The position numbers and the translations under genes are program-made. The notes under the pieces are model-generated. The model did not search any database and was not told where the DNA came from. It was given only the letters and a program-made list of their open reading frames with translations. A stretch of DNA of 64,000 nt from Austropuccinia psidii. Taxonomy: Eukaryota; Basidiomycota; Pucciniomycetes; Pucciniales; Sphaerophragmiaceae. The stretch is taken from positions 71,933,473 through 71,997,472 of the forward strand of contig JALGQZ010000004.1 of assembly GCA_023105745.1 (NCBI GenBank), read 5' to 3'. Position 1 is the first letter of the stretch, and every line of letters begins with the position of its first letter. This document shows, in pieces, positions 1 through 11,690 of this stretch.

Positions 1-2
1 TT

Positions 3-80
3 ACCAACTCACCAGACCTTGTCAAGGATTTCCACTCATTGTATCCAGACAAGCCTGGTCCAAATACCTCAAGAGTTTGA
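3..80 (+). CDS. C-terminal end of element H Pol polyprotein (partial)
   Basis: One frame is open from the window edge to a TGA at 78-80. The last residues include YPDKPGPN, a proline-rich tail typical of the extreme C-terminus, after the chromodomain, of Tf1/sushi-like Pol polyproteins in rust fungi. Everything upstream (protease, reverse transcriptase, RNase H, integrase) lies outside the window, so whether H is intact cannot be judged. The assignment rests on the short tail plus the LTR and polypurine tract downstream. Confidence 0.55.
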   Translation, partial: TNSPDLVKDFHSLYPDKPGPNTSRV

Positions 81-83
81 TTT

Positions 84-555
84 TATGGTGCTTGGTGGGG
101 AGAAGAAGTTATGAAAGTAAGTTCCTCTCCTGGCATGCACCTTTAAGGGGGTATTCTACCCATATGTTGTTGTAAGCATCACCTTGGCCACTTTGTGAGC
201 ACTTGTCAATTCTTTGGACAGGTTCAGGAAGCATACAACATCAATACCCTCCATTTGGACCTTATCAAGATATGGCCAAATATTTTCTTTCTTTCTTTAT
301 GTTCATTTTCTTTCTTTATTATCATTTCATTTTATGCCAATCATCATAGTTCAAGACATTCATTACTTCAAGTCATTTACGGCAATTCATTTCAGTAGTC
401 ATTTATGGCAAATCATTTCAGAAGGCATTTATGGCAATTTATTTCAGTCTTATGGTGCTTGGTGGGGAGTGGAAGTTATGAAAGTAAGTTCCATCTCCTG
501 GTATGCATCCCTGAGGGTTCTACCTCTTGTAAAACATCACCTTGGCCACTCTGAG
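84..555 (+). repeat. Diverged direct repeat of about 110 bp (84-200 and 449-555)
   Basis: Both copies start TATGGTGCTTGGTGGGGA, pass through GAAGTTATGAAAGTAAGTTC and end CACCTTGGCCACT. They differ by several substitutions and small indels. The same TATGGTG... opening recurs just before the polypurine tracts of H (about 3052) and E (about 44854), so this is a duplicated copy of the retrotransposon's own 3' region. Confidence 0.75.
374..451 (+). repeat. Tandem repeat, 3 x 26 bp
   Basis: Three consecutive 26-bp units of the form CATTTAyGGCAAwTyATTTC plus a short variable end, at 374-399, 400-425 and 426-451. They lie between the two larger direct repeats in the 3' region of element H. Confidence 0.8.
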
Positions 556-855
556 CATCAAAATGCTTGGTTTTCACTTTTCAGACACTTTTTTTGGCCA
601 GAATCAAGCAACTCACCACAAGAAGGACCAACCATCAGGATTTTTCTTTATTTCTTTCTTTACTCTCATTTTCTGTTATTATTTTTCTTTCTTTCTTTAC
701 TTGTATAATTTTCTTTCTTTTATTTCTTTAAAGCAGCAGCATCCCCTCCCCAAATCATGTATTGGGAGGTTCCATTATCTTTTTTATTTTTTATTTTTTA
801 GTATTTATAAGAGTGGGGATAGAAGCCAAACCAAATACAAACAAGGAAAAGGAAA

Positions 856-2150
856 CTAGTTATCTCTACCCAAGTCATCAAAAGTTCTCTGGAAGTCATT
901 TATCAACTCATCCTCATACCAGGCAAATTTTGCAGCCATCTCTTCAGAAGCAGTACCTGGAATAGTCCTGTCATTGGCATACATAATCACCTCTCTGCTA
1001 TTTCTATCAACCCTCCTGAACAATCTGGCCACAGCATCTTGATTTTCACTAGCCGCGTTGGGATCTTCTCTGGTAACCCGGATAGGCCAACGTTCTCTTC
1101 TTTGGAAGACTTGGGCGGCAGGAAACGGCAAAGGGGATAATCCATCTCTTCTTCTGCTGGAGCTGGCCACAGGTTGGAGTTGACGGGAGGTGGTTATGGG
1201 TGAGTTTCTAGGCTGTTGAACTGGTGATGGTCTTACTGCTGGAATCAAGGCAGGCCTGGTGGTATGGGAAGTAGTTGGTGAAGGAGGAGGAAGGGTTGTA
1301 GGAATAGAGGCAAGCATTGGTTGAAAGGTTCTTGGAGTACTGGGAATGACTTGACTTTGGAATCTGGTGTTGGCAAGAGGTTGAGAGGAGGAATTGCTGG
1401 ATGGATGGCCACTTGAATGGGGAATAACTTGAACTTCTTCACCATCCAACTCATCACTTCCTTCAGCATCTGGATCTGATGGGGAATCAACAATTCTTCT
1501 TAGCTTCTTCACTACTTTCACCACTCCATCAGCATTGGTCCTTGAAATTGGAATTTCTGAGCTGTAGTGGATGGGCCTACCACCAATTGGAATGGACCCT
1601 CCAACATTAGTCCATCTGGCCACATCCCTCTGCCTGGAACCAGTCACTACATCAAGATATCAGCACCAATTCAATCAAAATATGCAAAGCACTCACATTG
1701 AGAAAATCCAGAAGTGGCATCGGGGGTAGGCTCCTCAAGAATGGGGAATTCCTGCCCATAAGGCCCATCCTTCCTACTCCACAAGTGTCTCTTGACCCGG
1801 GACAAAGTTGATCAGGTACGGCGGCATGGCTTATTCCCAATAAAGCAGAAATGGCATTTTGACGATCGAGGATTGTAATGTTGAAAGCAATCCTTACCCC
1901 TGGCCAAACACTCAGTACAGGCAGGATCAAGGACTTCAACTGCTCTGAACCCATCATATGTTTGGGAGGGGTCAAAATGGCCAGAAGACGCCATAGAAGG
2001 AGAAGACAATTGACTGAAGACGCCAGAACCATGAAGAATAGACGGTGGCGGTGCAGAAGGGGAAGATTCAGTGAGCTCAGTCAGTTTGGAACTCATAACT
2101 GAAGAATATGCAAGCAGAAGATTCAAGACGTCAGAATCAATCCACTCCAT
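856..2150 (-). pseudogene. Antisense ORF of element H with Zn2Cys6-type cysteine spacing (premature stop)
   Basis: The gene reads against the retrotransposon, between its pol and 3' LTR. The first ATG is at 2150; the frame is open upstream to 2213 without another ATG. Six cysteines encoded at about 1919-1824 follow C-x2-C-x6-C-x10-C-x2-C-x6-C, which is the spacing of the fungal Zn(II)2Cys6 cluster, although the basic residues usual between its cysteines are few. A TGA at 1812-1814 then cuts the frame. Past it the same frame stays open to a donor GTGAGT at about 1695; an acceptor TGTAG at about 1649 restores frame with the second exon (to 856), giving an intron of about 47 nt. Exon 2 is Pro/Ser-rich with an acidic block (PDAEGSDELDGEE) and a charged end (WYEDELINDFQRTFDDLG). 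I recognise the protein as recurrent in rust-fungus repeats, but its function is unknown. The single stop suggests a dead or recently broken copy. Confidence 0.7.
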
Positions 2151-2219
2151 ATCAAGAAAAAAGGAACTTGACTCAAGGAAATGGGGCCATAACTCAATTA
2201 TGCCCCCCCTCAAAGCTTC

Positions 2220-2545
2220 TAAGGTGAAGGTTCATACCCCTTTGGGGCTGAACTCATCACCCAGGGCCTCCCCTGCAGCTTTGGGGAGGCCAGGATCTTG
2301 ATGGTCCTGGACCCCATCAATGGGTCCAGGCCATGTAGGGTAAAAAATGGGTAAGGGCCATTTCTGGACCCCTTGGTCACCCTGGGTCCCCAGCAAATTT
2401 GGGCCCAGGGGCTCCATTTTGGTCCTGGGGGCCTCCAATAGCCCCCACGGACCGCGGCATACGGTCCACGGCCCACGGACCGCGGACTGTAGGAGCCCAA
2501 AGACTCAAAAGGGCCAAAAAAGGCCAAAAATCAATATATCAAGGT
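2220..2545. promoter_or_regulatory. GC-rich block upstream of the antisense ORF
   Basis: This stretch is much richer in G+C than its surroundings. It contains a CpG cluster at about 2446-2490 in which CACGGACCGCGG occurs twice around GGTCCACGGCCCACGG. It lies directly 5' of the antisense gene and has no convincing frame of its own. A promoter or CpG-type regulatory region for the antisense gene is possible, but that is inference from position and composition. Confidence 0.35.
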
Positions 2546-3080
2546 TCTTCACCAGAGCACCCAAAAAGGCCCATAGGCCATAAAAAAATCAAAGACATCA
2601 AAATCCATCAGAGCAAAGGCCATAGCCCAAAGTGCCTTATAGGGCTGTTAAGGCCATCTCCATGGATTATGGGGACAAGACCCCTTGGAGGAAATTTTTT
2701 CAAATGTTTCAATTTTTCCATTTTTTCCAGAGATTTAAGGCTTGCCCAATGAGTACACTTCATATACTCATTGGGCATCATTTTTTGAGCACAAGAGCTC
2801 AGTGGTCCTTATTCTGGGATATATCCCAAGGCCACACCCCAAGAGCATGGCTGATTGAATCAAAAGAAAGAATGGCATATTCTGGAAGGAATAGTCACTT
2901 AAGCTTGGAAAAAGGGGGGAATCAATTGAATTTGGCAGGGAAGAAGGAATGAAGGATTTTCAGGATAATGGTCAAGAGGAAAAGAAAATTAAAAAGAAAG
3001 TTTTTTGAAAAATTGTGGGGATGTTGAGATGCCACTCAACAGTGGCAGGGTATTATGGTGTTCAGGAGCCCACCAGTTTC
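2546..3080 (+). other. 3' untranslated region of element H, no gene seen
   Basis: No protein-like frame was found on either strand. The last 40 bases before the polypurine tract (TTATGGTG..CCACCAGTTTC) match the same position in element E. Confidence 0.6.
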
Positions 3081-3090
3081 AAGAGGGGGA
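3081..3090 (+). promoter_or_regulatory. Polypurine tract of element H
   Basis: AAGAGGGGGA lies three bases before the TG that opens the 3' LTR at 3094. This is the normal place for the plus-strand primer of an LTR retrotransposon. Element E has the same tract. Confidence 0.8.
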
Positions 3091-3093
3091 TAC

Positions 3094-3476
3094 TGTAACA
3101 ACCATCCATCAGGGGTAAGGGTATTCATTCATACACCCACTCAAACACCTCAAATCAGCAAATCCAGTATCTGCATCAGCAGTCAGTTTCAGCAATCTTC
3201 ATTCTGAAACATGCATACAGCTTGGTACATCAATACAGCCTGTCAATACCTGTACAGGTTGGATTCACCCAATGCAGTTTCAATACACCAGTATGGAACT
3301 GTATGATCACTCAAATACACCACACCTCTTGTACAGGTTCTGTACAGCTGTACAGGACCTGTATTGGCCAGACTCAATTCAATCATCAATTGTTCTCATG
3401 AAAATTCTTCCTCTGGATCAGGGCTGGTGATTCTCACATATACCAGCCCCTCTTTCTCCCCCCTGGGGACTTTTCC
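3094..3476 (+). repeat. 3' LTR of element H, left piece
   Basis: Starts TGTAACAACC after the polypurine tract and is interrupted at 3476 by element A. It is dense in TACAG/CTGTA words (many CAATACAG, CTGTACAG). It ends with CACATATACCAGCCCCTC and a C/G-rich stretch that also occurs in the LTR of element E. Confidence 0.85.
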
Positions 3477-4387
3477 TGTCAGCCTGTGACTCAAAACCAG
3501 AGCACAAGCATGACAGCCAATACACCATAAATCAATGGTATAGCCAAGATACCACCAAAACATGGAGCTGAGCCAAATTAGCTCAAAAGGTATCAAAAGA
3601 AAGAGGAAACTCACCTCTTTCTGAAAATACAAGTCCCATCACCATAGGACAAGAAATAACAAAGTTATTCCTGCTCAAAGTCATTGCTGAGCATAAACCT
3701 TAATTTTCACCTCTCATCTAAAATCTAGAAGAAGAGGCTTAACCCCATCAAATGGGTATTCAAAATGAAGCTCTAAGCCAGGGCTATCCAATGGTACCAG
3801 CCAAACTGAGCTAGCACCAGTATTACTTGAGTTATGGTCAAATTCAGACCAAATAAGGGTGAACAAAACATTCACCTCTCATCTAACTTTTACAGTTTTA
3901 GTGTGAGATCTTAAAGTGGGGCTTTTTTGGAAAGAGCACAATCAGGGCTATCTGATGGTGCCATCCATTTCCCCATAACTCAACTACAACAGAAGGTATT
4001 GGCCAAACAAGCTTAATACAGCTTTTTGCCCAAACCACGCCAATGTACAAAAATACTTGTACATGGGATAACTTTGTCAAGTTGGGTACCATTGTGTAGA
4101 GCTCATATAGAGCTATTCAATGAACCAACTTTGAGCTTGATATCTCAAAAACTGACAGAGTTATGACCATTTTAAGGTCAAAATCCCACCAGCTGTCATA
4201 TACAGCCTTACCATGGGATAACACCCCATAACCATGAATGTGAGGTGTCAAATAGACGAAGAAGCATGTTTTTACTTCAATACCTCATATGTCAGTCAAT
4301 ACTGGGGTCCCATACAGCTTCTGTACAGCATTCTACGCGTCATACACGTCAGAATCAGGCTGTGAGGTCCCCAGATGAAAATTTTCA

Positions 4388-4539
4388 CCCTGTATTGGTG
4401 AAAACTGCCCAGATGTGGTTTCAAAACCACATCTGAGCCCAATACAGGGTATACAGGCTGTTTGCAAACCACAAGCCTGTCCTAGAGAGTGAAAAATTTC
4501 TCACTTCCTCTACGTGGAAAGGCCTAGCAGCCTTTCCAC
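4388..4539. repeat. Stacked inverted repeats in the U3 part of LTR A
   Basis: CCCTGTATTGG (4388-4398) pairs with CCAATACAGGG (4439-4449). Inside, CAGATGTGGTTT (4410-4421) pairs with AAACCACATCTG (4424-4435) around a 2-nt loop. A third hairpin, GTGGAAAGGC/GCCTTTCCAC, lies at 4514-4539. All three are kept in the 3' LTR copy (about 12615-12766). Position just upstream of the TATA-like box suggests protein-binding palindromes; this is inference. Confidence 0.75.
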
Positions 4540-4551
4540 TCCAATTTCAGG

Positions 4552-4558
4552 ATAAAAG
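4552..4558 (+). promoter_or_regulatory. TATA-like box of LTR A
   Basis: ATAAAAG downstream of the palindromes. Transcription would start some tens of bases further on and define R. The same bases occur in the 3' LTR. Confidence 0.45.
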
Positions 4559-4896
4559 GAGGGCTTTTCACAGCCAAAGACCTTTCCTCATCCTGCTCTT
4601 GAATACCCTACGTAGTAAACTGTCAAAAACAGTTTTACTCTTGGGTAATAATCAGGTATTATTATAATCTTAATAATTGTAGTCTTTATTATTGTAACCC
4701 AACAGGTAAAGCTGCACCCAGGGCTTTCAACAGCGCTCACCACCACTATATCCACTATAGTAAAGCCCTTATTATTAAATTAAAACCATTTTTAACTCTT
4801 ATAAAACCTTTTTAACCTTTATATACCGTGTCACAGTCATAGTTAAAAGTTGTAAATACACTTTATTACTCTTATCATAGACTCAACCTGACATTT

Positions 4897-4914
4897 TGGG
4901 GGCCTGGCCGTGTT
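4897..4914 (+). promoter_or_regulatory. Primer binding site of element A (tRNA type)
   Basis: TGGGGGCCTGGCCGTG starts three bases after the LTR. Its complement ends in CCCCCA and fits the 3' end of a tRNA: CCA, discriminator C, a 7-nt acceptor strand, then a T-stem strand starting with C. A discriminator C is compatible with tRNA-Pro, the primer of murine leukaemia virus-type sites (TGGGGGCTCG...). The same site follows the LTRs of B and C. Confidence 0.7.
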
Positions 4915-5489
4915 TTTTACTTATTTTGGACCTTACAAGTAAGTTTTTTCTCTTTTTTATCATTTATTGACACCTGTTTTTTATTTTTTTAGGCGTCATT
5001 TTCTTTTGAAAAATATATTTTATATATATTCTTCTTTAAAATTTTATAATACTCATATTTTTAAAAGAGTATTTTGTCTAGTGGCTAATAACCACAAGAC
5101 CAGTATTTTTGGCGTGTTTTGCATATAAAAACACTTTTAAGCCATTTATACAGTCTCAATTCTTAATTGAATTAAGACAGCTCATACTGATAAACCAACA
5201 GTTGAGGCGTGTTTGGACACATTGTTAACTCAATTGCCCTGTAATACACCATTTTTAACAGATTATACTTGCTAATAACAAGTATTCTGTGAGATATTGG
5301 TATACAAACAGTATACCAATAATCAATAAGCTGTATTTCTGACGTGGAATTGTTAATTCAATTACGCTGTCACTATACAAGGGCATACTGTAGTAACATA
5401 CAAGCCCAGAGGCCACTCTTAGACGTGCAAAACCAGCCTTGTAAGAAGTCTTAACTGACATAAGCCCTCTTTTTCCTGCTTTGATTCAG
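4915..5489 (+). other. Leader of element A, probable first intron
   Basis: No coding frame. A consensus donor GTAAGT stands at 4939-4944 and an acceptor TTGATTCAG ends at 5489, which would make a leader intron of about 550 nt. No ATG is visible between the primer site and the donor, so the start codon for the next exon is not identified. Confidence 0.45.
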
Positions 5490-6543
5490 TGGAAGAAAAT
5501 TTCATACCACTTGAGACCCAGTCACAGGCCAACATACCAGTGACACCCTCAGAACCAGAGGGCAGCAAGGGCAAAGGAAAAAGGCTTAGTGAAGGCCTCA
5601 TCACAGCCAAAAAGTGGACACCAATAGCCACTCAGAGGAGTAGAAAACCACGAAACTCTGCTTCAATACAAGGTAAACCAACATTAACCACTTGTACAGG
5701 GAAGATTACAATTATTAACCCAGTTGTAACCTCCAAATCAGCAGATAGCAAATTTGTACAAGGCACAGTCAAAGGTAAATACCCTAAGAACATAAAGTTT
5801 TTGACTGCTTGCAAACACTGATATGTCCCCTGCATACCTCAGAGACCTTGGCTTCCAAAGGAACCAGCCAGAGGATAGAGCAGGAATGTCTAGAACCAGA
5901 AGACCTGAAAGAAGACACATTGGACACAGTGGTGGATGGCAAAACAATGAGGGAGATAATATCAACCTTGCCATTCACACTCCAATTCAACAGAAACCTC
6001 AAACCAGAGGACTGGAAGGATATGGATCAAGTTCTTCAAATCCACCAACTCCTCAAAGATTTGTTTCAATGGAGTATGGACAACAAGAGGTTCAACCTAG
6101 CAGCTCACTGGGCAGAACTGGGATCAAGTTGCCAGAAGATCTGTCTCAAAGAGATAGACTTCAAAGACCTTATGGTAATCACCAAGGGTTGGAATCCTAC
6201 CAGGCAGCACAGACTCCTGGAGGCAAGGGCACAGAGGATAAGGGAGAATCAAGCCACTATCCAAGCTATAGAAGAACAGTTAACCCAGACAGGGCCTACT
6301 CAGATTCCTTCAGGTTCACAAGGAGCATGCCAAATCAGCTCTCCAGTGGCTTCACACCATTCAGAAACCAGCAGATCAGTGGCCAAGAGTCACCATTCTT
6401 CACAATTCCAGGAAGTTTCCAGGAGAAGACAAGGCAACAAGGGCAAAAACAAAGCCTCCTTCAACCAGAGGAGGAAAGAGTCAGACCCCATGATCCAGAA
6501 GCTGTTAGATTTGGTAAAAGAAGTACACAAGAACCAGAAGTAG
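5490..6543 (+). CDS. Element A accessory ORF: spliced leader exon plus frame overlapping Gag-Pol
   Basis: The first exon (5490-5774) is open and ends in phase 1 with donor GTAAAT at 5775. Acceptor ACCTCAG ends at 5842, giving a 68-nt intron. The splice makes a Glu codon and enters the frame that is open to 6543, shifted relative to Gag-Pol, which starts at 5823 inside the intron. The overlapped part has a predicted helical first half ([11 protein letters not shown].., WSMDNKRFN), the block GWNP encoded at about 6189, then a Ser/Gln-rich, basic tail. Matching ORFs occur in elements B, C and D. No AUG is seen in the first exon, so an upstream exon must supply it. It could be an independent accessory protein or an N-terminal Gag-like product. 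Confidence 0.6.
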
Positions 6544-9500
6544 TTGTAAACCACTCTAGAATCAGTAGTCCTAGTAATAGAAACATTACCCCCACTCAGA
6601 CTGAAAATAACATTATCACATCTGAGAGTAACATCAACAGTGACACACTGTGGTTACAAATGTCCCAATATGCTGAGCAATCTGCAAAGCAGGCTACAGA
6701 ATTTGCAGCTTCCCAAGAGAGGATGAGAAAAACTCAAGCCTCATTGGAGCAGATAGTTAAAACCCTTCAGGAAGGATATGCTCAACTGAGCAAAGCCTCT
6801 GAAGAAACCAACAAGAGACTGAACCAAGTCTCTGAAGAACAACACCATAGTAGCAGGGACAGGGAGTGTCTGAACCAAGACATCAACAAATTGTTTGATG
6901 CCTACCATAGCTTAAAGCCCCAACCACAAGGCCAAGCTATGGAGAATCCATATCAACCAGATGACATCAAACCAGATGCCATGTTGTTGAATAAGGCAAG
7001 ATCTCCATCACAATACCAGGATGGAGATGGCATGTCTTATTCAGAGAAGGAAGCCTTGAAACAGCTTCCTGAGGCCTCAAGCTGGCCCAAATTCTCTGGA
7101 TCAGGAGAATATGATCACATGGAACTCATAGATTATATTGATGGACTCTTCATTGATGTACCAAGCATACCAGATTACTGGATTACTGCTAGACTGAATA
7201 CTGCATTTAAAGGTCATGCAAGTATATGGTACACTGAGATTAAAGAAATCCATGGCAGAAGAAATTGGCCATGGTGGAAGAGTCAAATAATCCAAAAGTA
7301 CAGTAATGGAACTTGGATATGGCAAAAGACCATGTCATTTGAAAATGACAAATACTCTGTGGACAAAGATCCATATGAGTGGTGTCTCAGGCAGTCTAAA
7401 AGACTTAAAGCCATTGATCCTCAGATGAACATCCAGATGAGGAATCACAAACTTCTGACACAACTGCCAGGAGAACTAGAGCATGCAGTGAAATGCAGAT
7501 GCAACCAAAATTGCACTCTAGATGACATAGCCAATACCTTACAAGACATAAGGAAAAGGACTAATATAGGGAAATTCACCCCATATAGAAGCAGTAGTTT
7601 CAAAGAGAAACAACCTTTCAGGGTGGAGTTCAAAGACAAACCCAGAGAAAGAGTGGCAGAAGTGGCAAAGAAGAAGAATTCTTGTCACAATTGTGGTTCA
7701 ACAGACCACTATGCTAACAACTGTCCAAAGGCAAAGAAAAAAGTCTATGCCATAGAGAAAGTCCCTGAGGACGAACCTCCAACAGAGGATTCTGAATCAG
7801 ACTCTATGGGAGATGCCATCAGAGAACCATCTGATGAGGATCAAGACCCAAGAGAGGAATTTCTAGTGGAATACCAAGAGGAAACCCCACTAGAAATCCG
7901 GGATATACAGTTGGAAGCAGGCATGCCACAAGACACTGCCAACAAAAACTTGTGTAAACATACACAAGATGCACAAACATTCCTGGTTACACCAACCAAA
8001 GGAATGGCATATATACATGGAACAGCCACAAAAATGACTGTATGTATTGACAATGCTCAGCACCCACTGATCATTGACAGTGGAGCACACTGCTCCATAG
8101 TGGCCAGAAATTATCTGGATACACACTTCCCAAACTGGGAAAAAGAACTCTTGCCCACCAGGGCAAAGAACTTTAAGAGTGCATCTGGAAAGATGACCTC
8201 TATTGGGACAATTATCAAAGAGATAATTATACCCCACAGAAAAGGTAATATCAGACTCAACCCAGAGTTTGTAGTGCTTAAAGATGCCCACATCCAAGGG
8301 TTTTTACTGGGAACAGATTACCAGAGGATGTATGGCATAGATATTTACAATAGTAAAAATAGGCATATTACCATTGGTACTAACAAGGAAAAGAAATTTT
8401 CTCTTGATATATACCAAATATCTTCTCAGGACCCACTGGAAGAACTTCTGAAAGAATTCAGAGAGGGACAGTTTAGCACTACCCTCACCAGTAAACAAAA
8501 GTTAAGTTTACTGAAGATGCTGAGGAAGAATAGACCAGCATTTGCCATTGGTGAAGAACCATTAGGCAAGATCAAAGGCCATGATATAGAACTATATCTG
8601 GATGTGGAAAGGCCTTATCCACCCATGTTAAGGAGAACTCCTTACCCAGCAAGTCTGGAGACCAGGAAAGAAATTGAGAAACATATCAATGAACTCCTGG
8701 ACATGGATGTCATTAGGAAGATTGGACATAATGAAATAGTGGAAATTACCACCCCTGTCCTAATCACCTGGCATGATGGCAAGTCTAGATTGTGTGGAGA
8801 CTTCAGAGCCCTGAATAACTACACAAAAGCAGACAGGTACCCTATACCAAGGATACCTCATGCCTTGGATAAACTGGCCAAAGCCAAATACATAACCAAG
8901 ATGGATTGTATGAAAGGTTTCCACCAAAATGGAGTTAAACCAAACTCCATGAAGTTGCTCAGAATAATATGCCATATGGGCATATATGAGTACACCAGGA
9001 TGCCATTTGGCATCAAAAATGCACCAGCCCACTTCCAAAGGATGATGGACACCATATTTCAGGAAGAAATAATGGAAGGCTGGATGGTAGTATATATTGA
9101 TGATATCATTATATACTCAGAGACATGGGAAGATCATGTACAATACATAGACAGAGTGCTAAGTAAATGTACACCCATCAATCTAAAAATTTCACTTAAA
9201 AAGTGTAATTTTGGCCAACAAGAGCTACTAGCTCTAGGACACAAAGTCTCAGGCCTTAGTCTGGCAATTGACCAGAACAAAGTAGCAGCAGTACTGCAAA
9301 AGCCAGTACCAAAGAGCATTAAAGAAATGCAATCTTTCCTTGGGTTTGCTAGCTACTATAGAAACCACATCAAAAACTTTTCCCACATAACTAGTAGCTT
9401 ATACAAGTTATGCTCAAAGGATGTAGTTTTTGAAATAACCAAGGAAAGGAGGGATGCATATGAGAGGATCAAATATGAACTCACAAATGCACCTGGGGTC

Positions 9501-11678
9501 ATCTTGCCTGACTTTGAACTACCATTCAAGCTATACATAGATGCAGCATGCAGCCAAGGCTTAGGAGCAGCCCTTCACCAAAGACAAATTGTGGATGGTG
9601 AACCAAGAGAAGGTGTAATATGTTACATCTCCAGGCAGCTGAAAGATTCAGAAGCCAGGTATGGGGCCACCCAGACAGAATGTCTATGTCTAGTCTGGGC
9701 TCTAGAAAAACTCCATTACTATTTGGAGGGTGCAGTCTTTGAAGTCTACACAGACTGCACAGCCTTGAAGTCCTTACTAAACATGAAGACTACTAATAGA
9801 CATATGCTGAGATGGCAAATAGCCATCCAGGAGTATAGAGGGAACATGACCATCATATACAAGGAAGGTAAAAGCCATACCAATGCAGATGGCCTTAGCA
9901 GATGGCCACTAGACAATGTCAAAAGCAATCCAGCTTATGACCCTGAAGTTGCTGCAAAAATTCCTATCCATTTTATGGAGATAAATAGGAAAAAGAACTT
10001 CAGATTCTCTGAATGGGCACCAGAGAGTGGTATCCTTGACAGTGGAAACACTGATTCAGAAGGGACAGAAACTCCCATACTGGGAATAAGTTCCTCAGAA
10101 CTGCACAATGAATTTTTCAATGCAGTCCTGAAATCTTATGCTAAGCACAAACAGTGTAGCATATTACTCCAACTCCTTCAACAAAAATACAGGAGCCCAG
10201 AACTGGAAACCCAGCTGGAGGAACCCTGGTTGAGGGCCTATAAGGACAATAAATTCTTCCTTATAGATGGCATAATTTATCACAGAGAAAAGCACACCAG
10301 TGCACTCACAGTGATAGACAGAGACCACATCTCTCTAATCCTGCAGGAATGCCATGACTGCCCCTATATGGGACACATGAGTGAAGACAGGACCAAAGAG
10401 AGGGTAGCAAGCACAGCTTGGTGGCCCAAGTGGGAACAAGAGTTGAGTGAATACATCAACACTTGTGAGAGATGCCAAAAGGCAAATAGAAAACATGGGA
10501 AGAAATATGGGTTACTTCAACATATAGAAGAACCCAAGCACCCATGGGAAACCATTAACATGGACTGGGTCACAGGACTTGTCCCAGGAGGCAAAGAAAA
10601 CTACAATGCCTGCTTAATCATAGTTGATAGGTTCAGCAAAAGCATGAGATGTCTACCATGCCATAAAGAGGACACAGCCATGGACACTGCTCTGTTATTT
10701 TGGAATAACATCATATCCACCTGTGGAGTCCCCAAGATCATAATTAGTGACAGGGACCCAAAATTCACATCTGAATTTTGGACCAACTTATATGACATGC
10801 TTGGCACCAAGCTTGCTTTTTCCACAGCTTACCATCCCCAAACAGATGGCCTGGCTGAGAGAATGATCCAAACAATGGAGGACATTCTCAGGAGGTTCTG
10901 TGCCTATGGCATGGAATACAAGGACCATGAGGGATACACCCATGATTGGGTTACCCTCTTACCAGCAGTCCAGCTGGCTTATAACACAAGCCAGCACTCT
11001 ACCACAGGAAAATCACCTGCACTGGTAGAGAAAGGGTGGAATCCCCTGTTACCTGTGGATCACTTGAAGAAAAATCTTCTTACCATCCACCCCACAGCTA
11101 AAGACTTCCATGATATGTGGAGGAAAGCCTGTGATACTGCAGCCAAATGCATAGCTGAGGCCAAAGAGTATAACAAGCAGAGGTGGGACAAATCACATAT
11201 GGAACCTGACTTCAAGGAAGGGGACCAGGTGTTAGTGTCCACACTGAACTTCAACAATCTCAAAGGACCTAAGAAAATGAGAGACTCATTTGTAGGGCCC
11301 TTCACTATCATTAAGTTGATAGGGAAAAATGCAGTAAAGGTCAAGCTCACTGAGGAGTTTTCTAGGAAACACCCAGTCTTTCCTGTGAGCCTGGTCAAGC
11401 CATACTTCCAAACAGAGGAGGGAAAATTCCCCTCCAGGAAGAAGAACATCACTCCACCAGAAATAGTGGAAGTAGAAGACTCTCCTGGACCTGTGAGTAA
11501 AATCATCAGGGCCAGAAAAATCAGACTTAATGGAAAGGATCAAAGACAATACCTAGTCAGATTCAAAAACCAGACAGCTGATAAAGACAAATGGTTGGCA
11601 GAGGATGCCATACCAGATGGGAACCTTCATTTAAGGAGATTCAGAGCCTCTAGGAGGACTGAACAGTCTCATCAATGA
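5823..11678 (+). CDS. Element A Gag-Pol polyprotein, intact
   Basis: A single frame of 1951 codons from ATG 5823 to the TGA at 11676-11678. Order by residue: a low-complexity region overprinted by the accessory frame (1-240); a coiled-coil region (about 280-380); a Gag domain (about 420-580, [20 protein letters not shown]); a zinc knuckle [14 protein letters not shown] (about 620); an aspartic protease with IDSGAH (about 750); reverse transcriptase with MPFGIKNAP and YIDDII (about 1090); RNase H with YIDAA and [10 protein letters not shown], ending NADGLSRW; integrase with an HHCC zinc finger (about 1508-1555) and D,D,E residues (DWV, SDRD, LAERM, about 1580-1678); and a chromodomain-like tail (YLVRFKNQ...KWLAED). 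No stop or frameshift was seen. Gag and Pol share one frame, so any split between them must be by proteolysis. Confidence 0.95.
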   Translation: MSPAYLRDLGFQRNQPEDRAGMSRTRRPERRHIGHSGGWQNNEGDNINLAIHTPIQQKPQTRGLEGYGSSSSNPPTPQRFVSMEYGQQEVQPSSSLGRTGIKLPEDLSQRDRLQRPYGNHQGLESYQAAQTPGGKGTEDKGESSHYPSYRRTVNPDRAYSDSFRFTRSMPNQLSSGFTPFRNQQISGQESPFFTIPGSFQEKTRQQGQKQSLLQPEEERVRPHDPEAVRFGKRSTQEPEVVVNHSRISSPSNRNITPTQTENNIITSESNINSDTLWLQMSQYAEQSAKQATEFAASQERMRKTQASLEQIVKTLQEGYAQLSKASEETNKRLNQVSEEQHHSSRDRECLNQDINKLFDAYHSLKPQPQGQAMENPYQPDDIKPDAMLLNKARSPSQYQDGDGMSYSEKEALKQLPEASSWPKFSGSGEYDHMELIDYIDGLFIDVPSIPDYWITARLNTAFKGHASIWYTEIKEIHGRRNWPWWKSQIIQKYSNGTWIWQKTMSFENDKYSVDKDPYEWCLRQSKRLKAIDPQMNIQMRNHKLLTQLPGELEHAVKCRCNQNCTLDDIANTLQDIRKRTNIGKFTPYRSSSFKEKQPFRVEFKDKPRERVAEVAKKKNSCHNCGSTDHYANNCPKAKKKVYAIEKVPEDEPPTEDSESDSMGDAIREPSDEDQDPREEFLVEYQEETPLEIRDIQLEAGMPQDTANKNLCKHTQDAQTFLVTPTKGMAYIHGTATKMTVCIDNAQHPLIIDSGAHCSIVARNYLDTHFPNWEKELLPTRAKNFKSASGKMTSIGTIIKEIIIPHRKGNIRLNPEFVVLKDAHIQGFLLGTDYQRMYGIDIYNSKNRHITIGTNKEKKFSLDIYQISSQDPLEELLKEFREGQFSTTLTSKQKLSLLKMLRKNRPAFAIGEEPLGKIKGHDIELYLDVERPYPPMLRRTPYPASLETRKEIEKHINELLDMDVIRKIGHNEIVEITTPVLITWHDGKSRLCGDFRALNNYTKADRYPIPRIPHALDKLAKAKYITKMDCMKGFHQNGVKPNSMKLLRIICHMGIYEYTRMPFGIKNAPAHFQRMMDTIFQEEIMEGWMVVYIDDIIIYSETWEDHVQYIDRVLSKCTPINLKISLKKCNFGQQELLALGHKVSGLSLAIDQNKVAAVLQKPVPKSIKEMQSFLGFASYYRNHIKNFSHITSSLYKLCSKDVVFEITKERRDAYERIKYELTNAPGVILPDFELPFKLYIDAACSQGLGAALHQRQIVDGEPREGVICYISRQLKDSEARYGATQTECLCLVWALEKLHYYLEGAVFEVYTDCTALKSLLNMKTTNRHMLRWQIAIQEYRGNMTIIYKEGKSHTNADGLSRWPLDNVKSNPAYDPEVAAKIPIHFMEINRKKNFRFSEWAPESGILDSGNTDSEGTETPILGISSSELHNEFFNAVLKSYAKHKQCSILLQLLQQKYRSPELETQLEEPWLRAYKDNKFFLIDGIIYHREKHTSALTVIDRDHISLILQECHDCPYMGHMSEDRTKERVASTAWWPKWEQELSEYINTCERCQKANRKHGKKYGLLQHIEEPKHPWETINMDWVTGLVPGGKENYNACLIIVDRFSKSMRCLPCHKEDTAMDTALLFWNNIISTCGVPKIIISDRDPKFTSEFWTNLYDMLGTKLAFSTAYHPQTDGLAERMIQTMEDILRRFCAYGMEYKDHEGYTHDWVTLLPAVQLAYNTSQHSTTGKSPALVEKGWNPLLPVDHLKKNLLTIHPTAKDFHDMWRKACDTAAKCIAEAKEYNKQRWDKSHMEPDFKEGDQVLVSTLNFNNLKGPKKMRDSFVGPFTIIKLIGKNAVKVKLTEEFSRKHPVFPVSLVKPYFQTEEGKFPSRKKNITPPEIVEVEDSPGPVSKIIRARKIRLNGKDQRQYLVRFKNQTADKDKWLAEDAIPDGNLHLRRFRASRRTEQSHQ

Positions 11679-11690
11679 TGAGCCTTTTTT

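Larger units (their letters stand above)
3477..4893 (+). repeat. 5' LTR of element A
   Basis: 1417 bp, TGTCAGCCTG...CAACCTGACA. Matches 11703-13120 almost base for base. Contains a TATA-like box (4552-4558) and two perfect inverted repeats upstream of it. Confidence 0.95.

Noticed and set aside
2219..2752. Frames on both strands in the GC-rich part of element H
   Set aside because: Low-complexity translations caused by G+C-rich repeats; no family resemblance.
4897..4914. tRNA gene at the primer site
   Set aside because: Only the 3' end complement is present; no cloverleaf can be formed around it.
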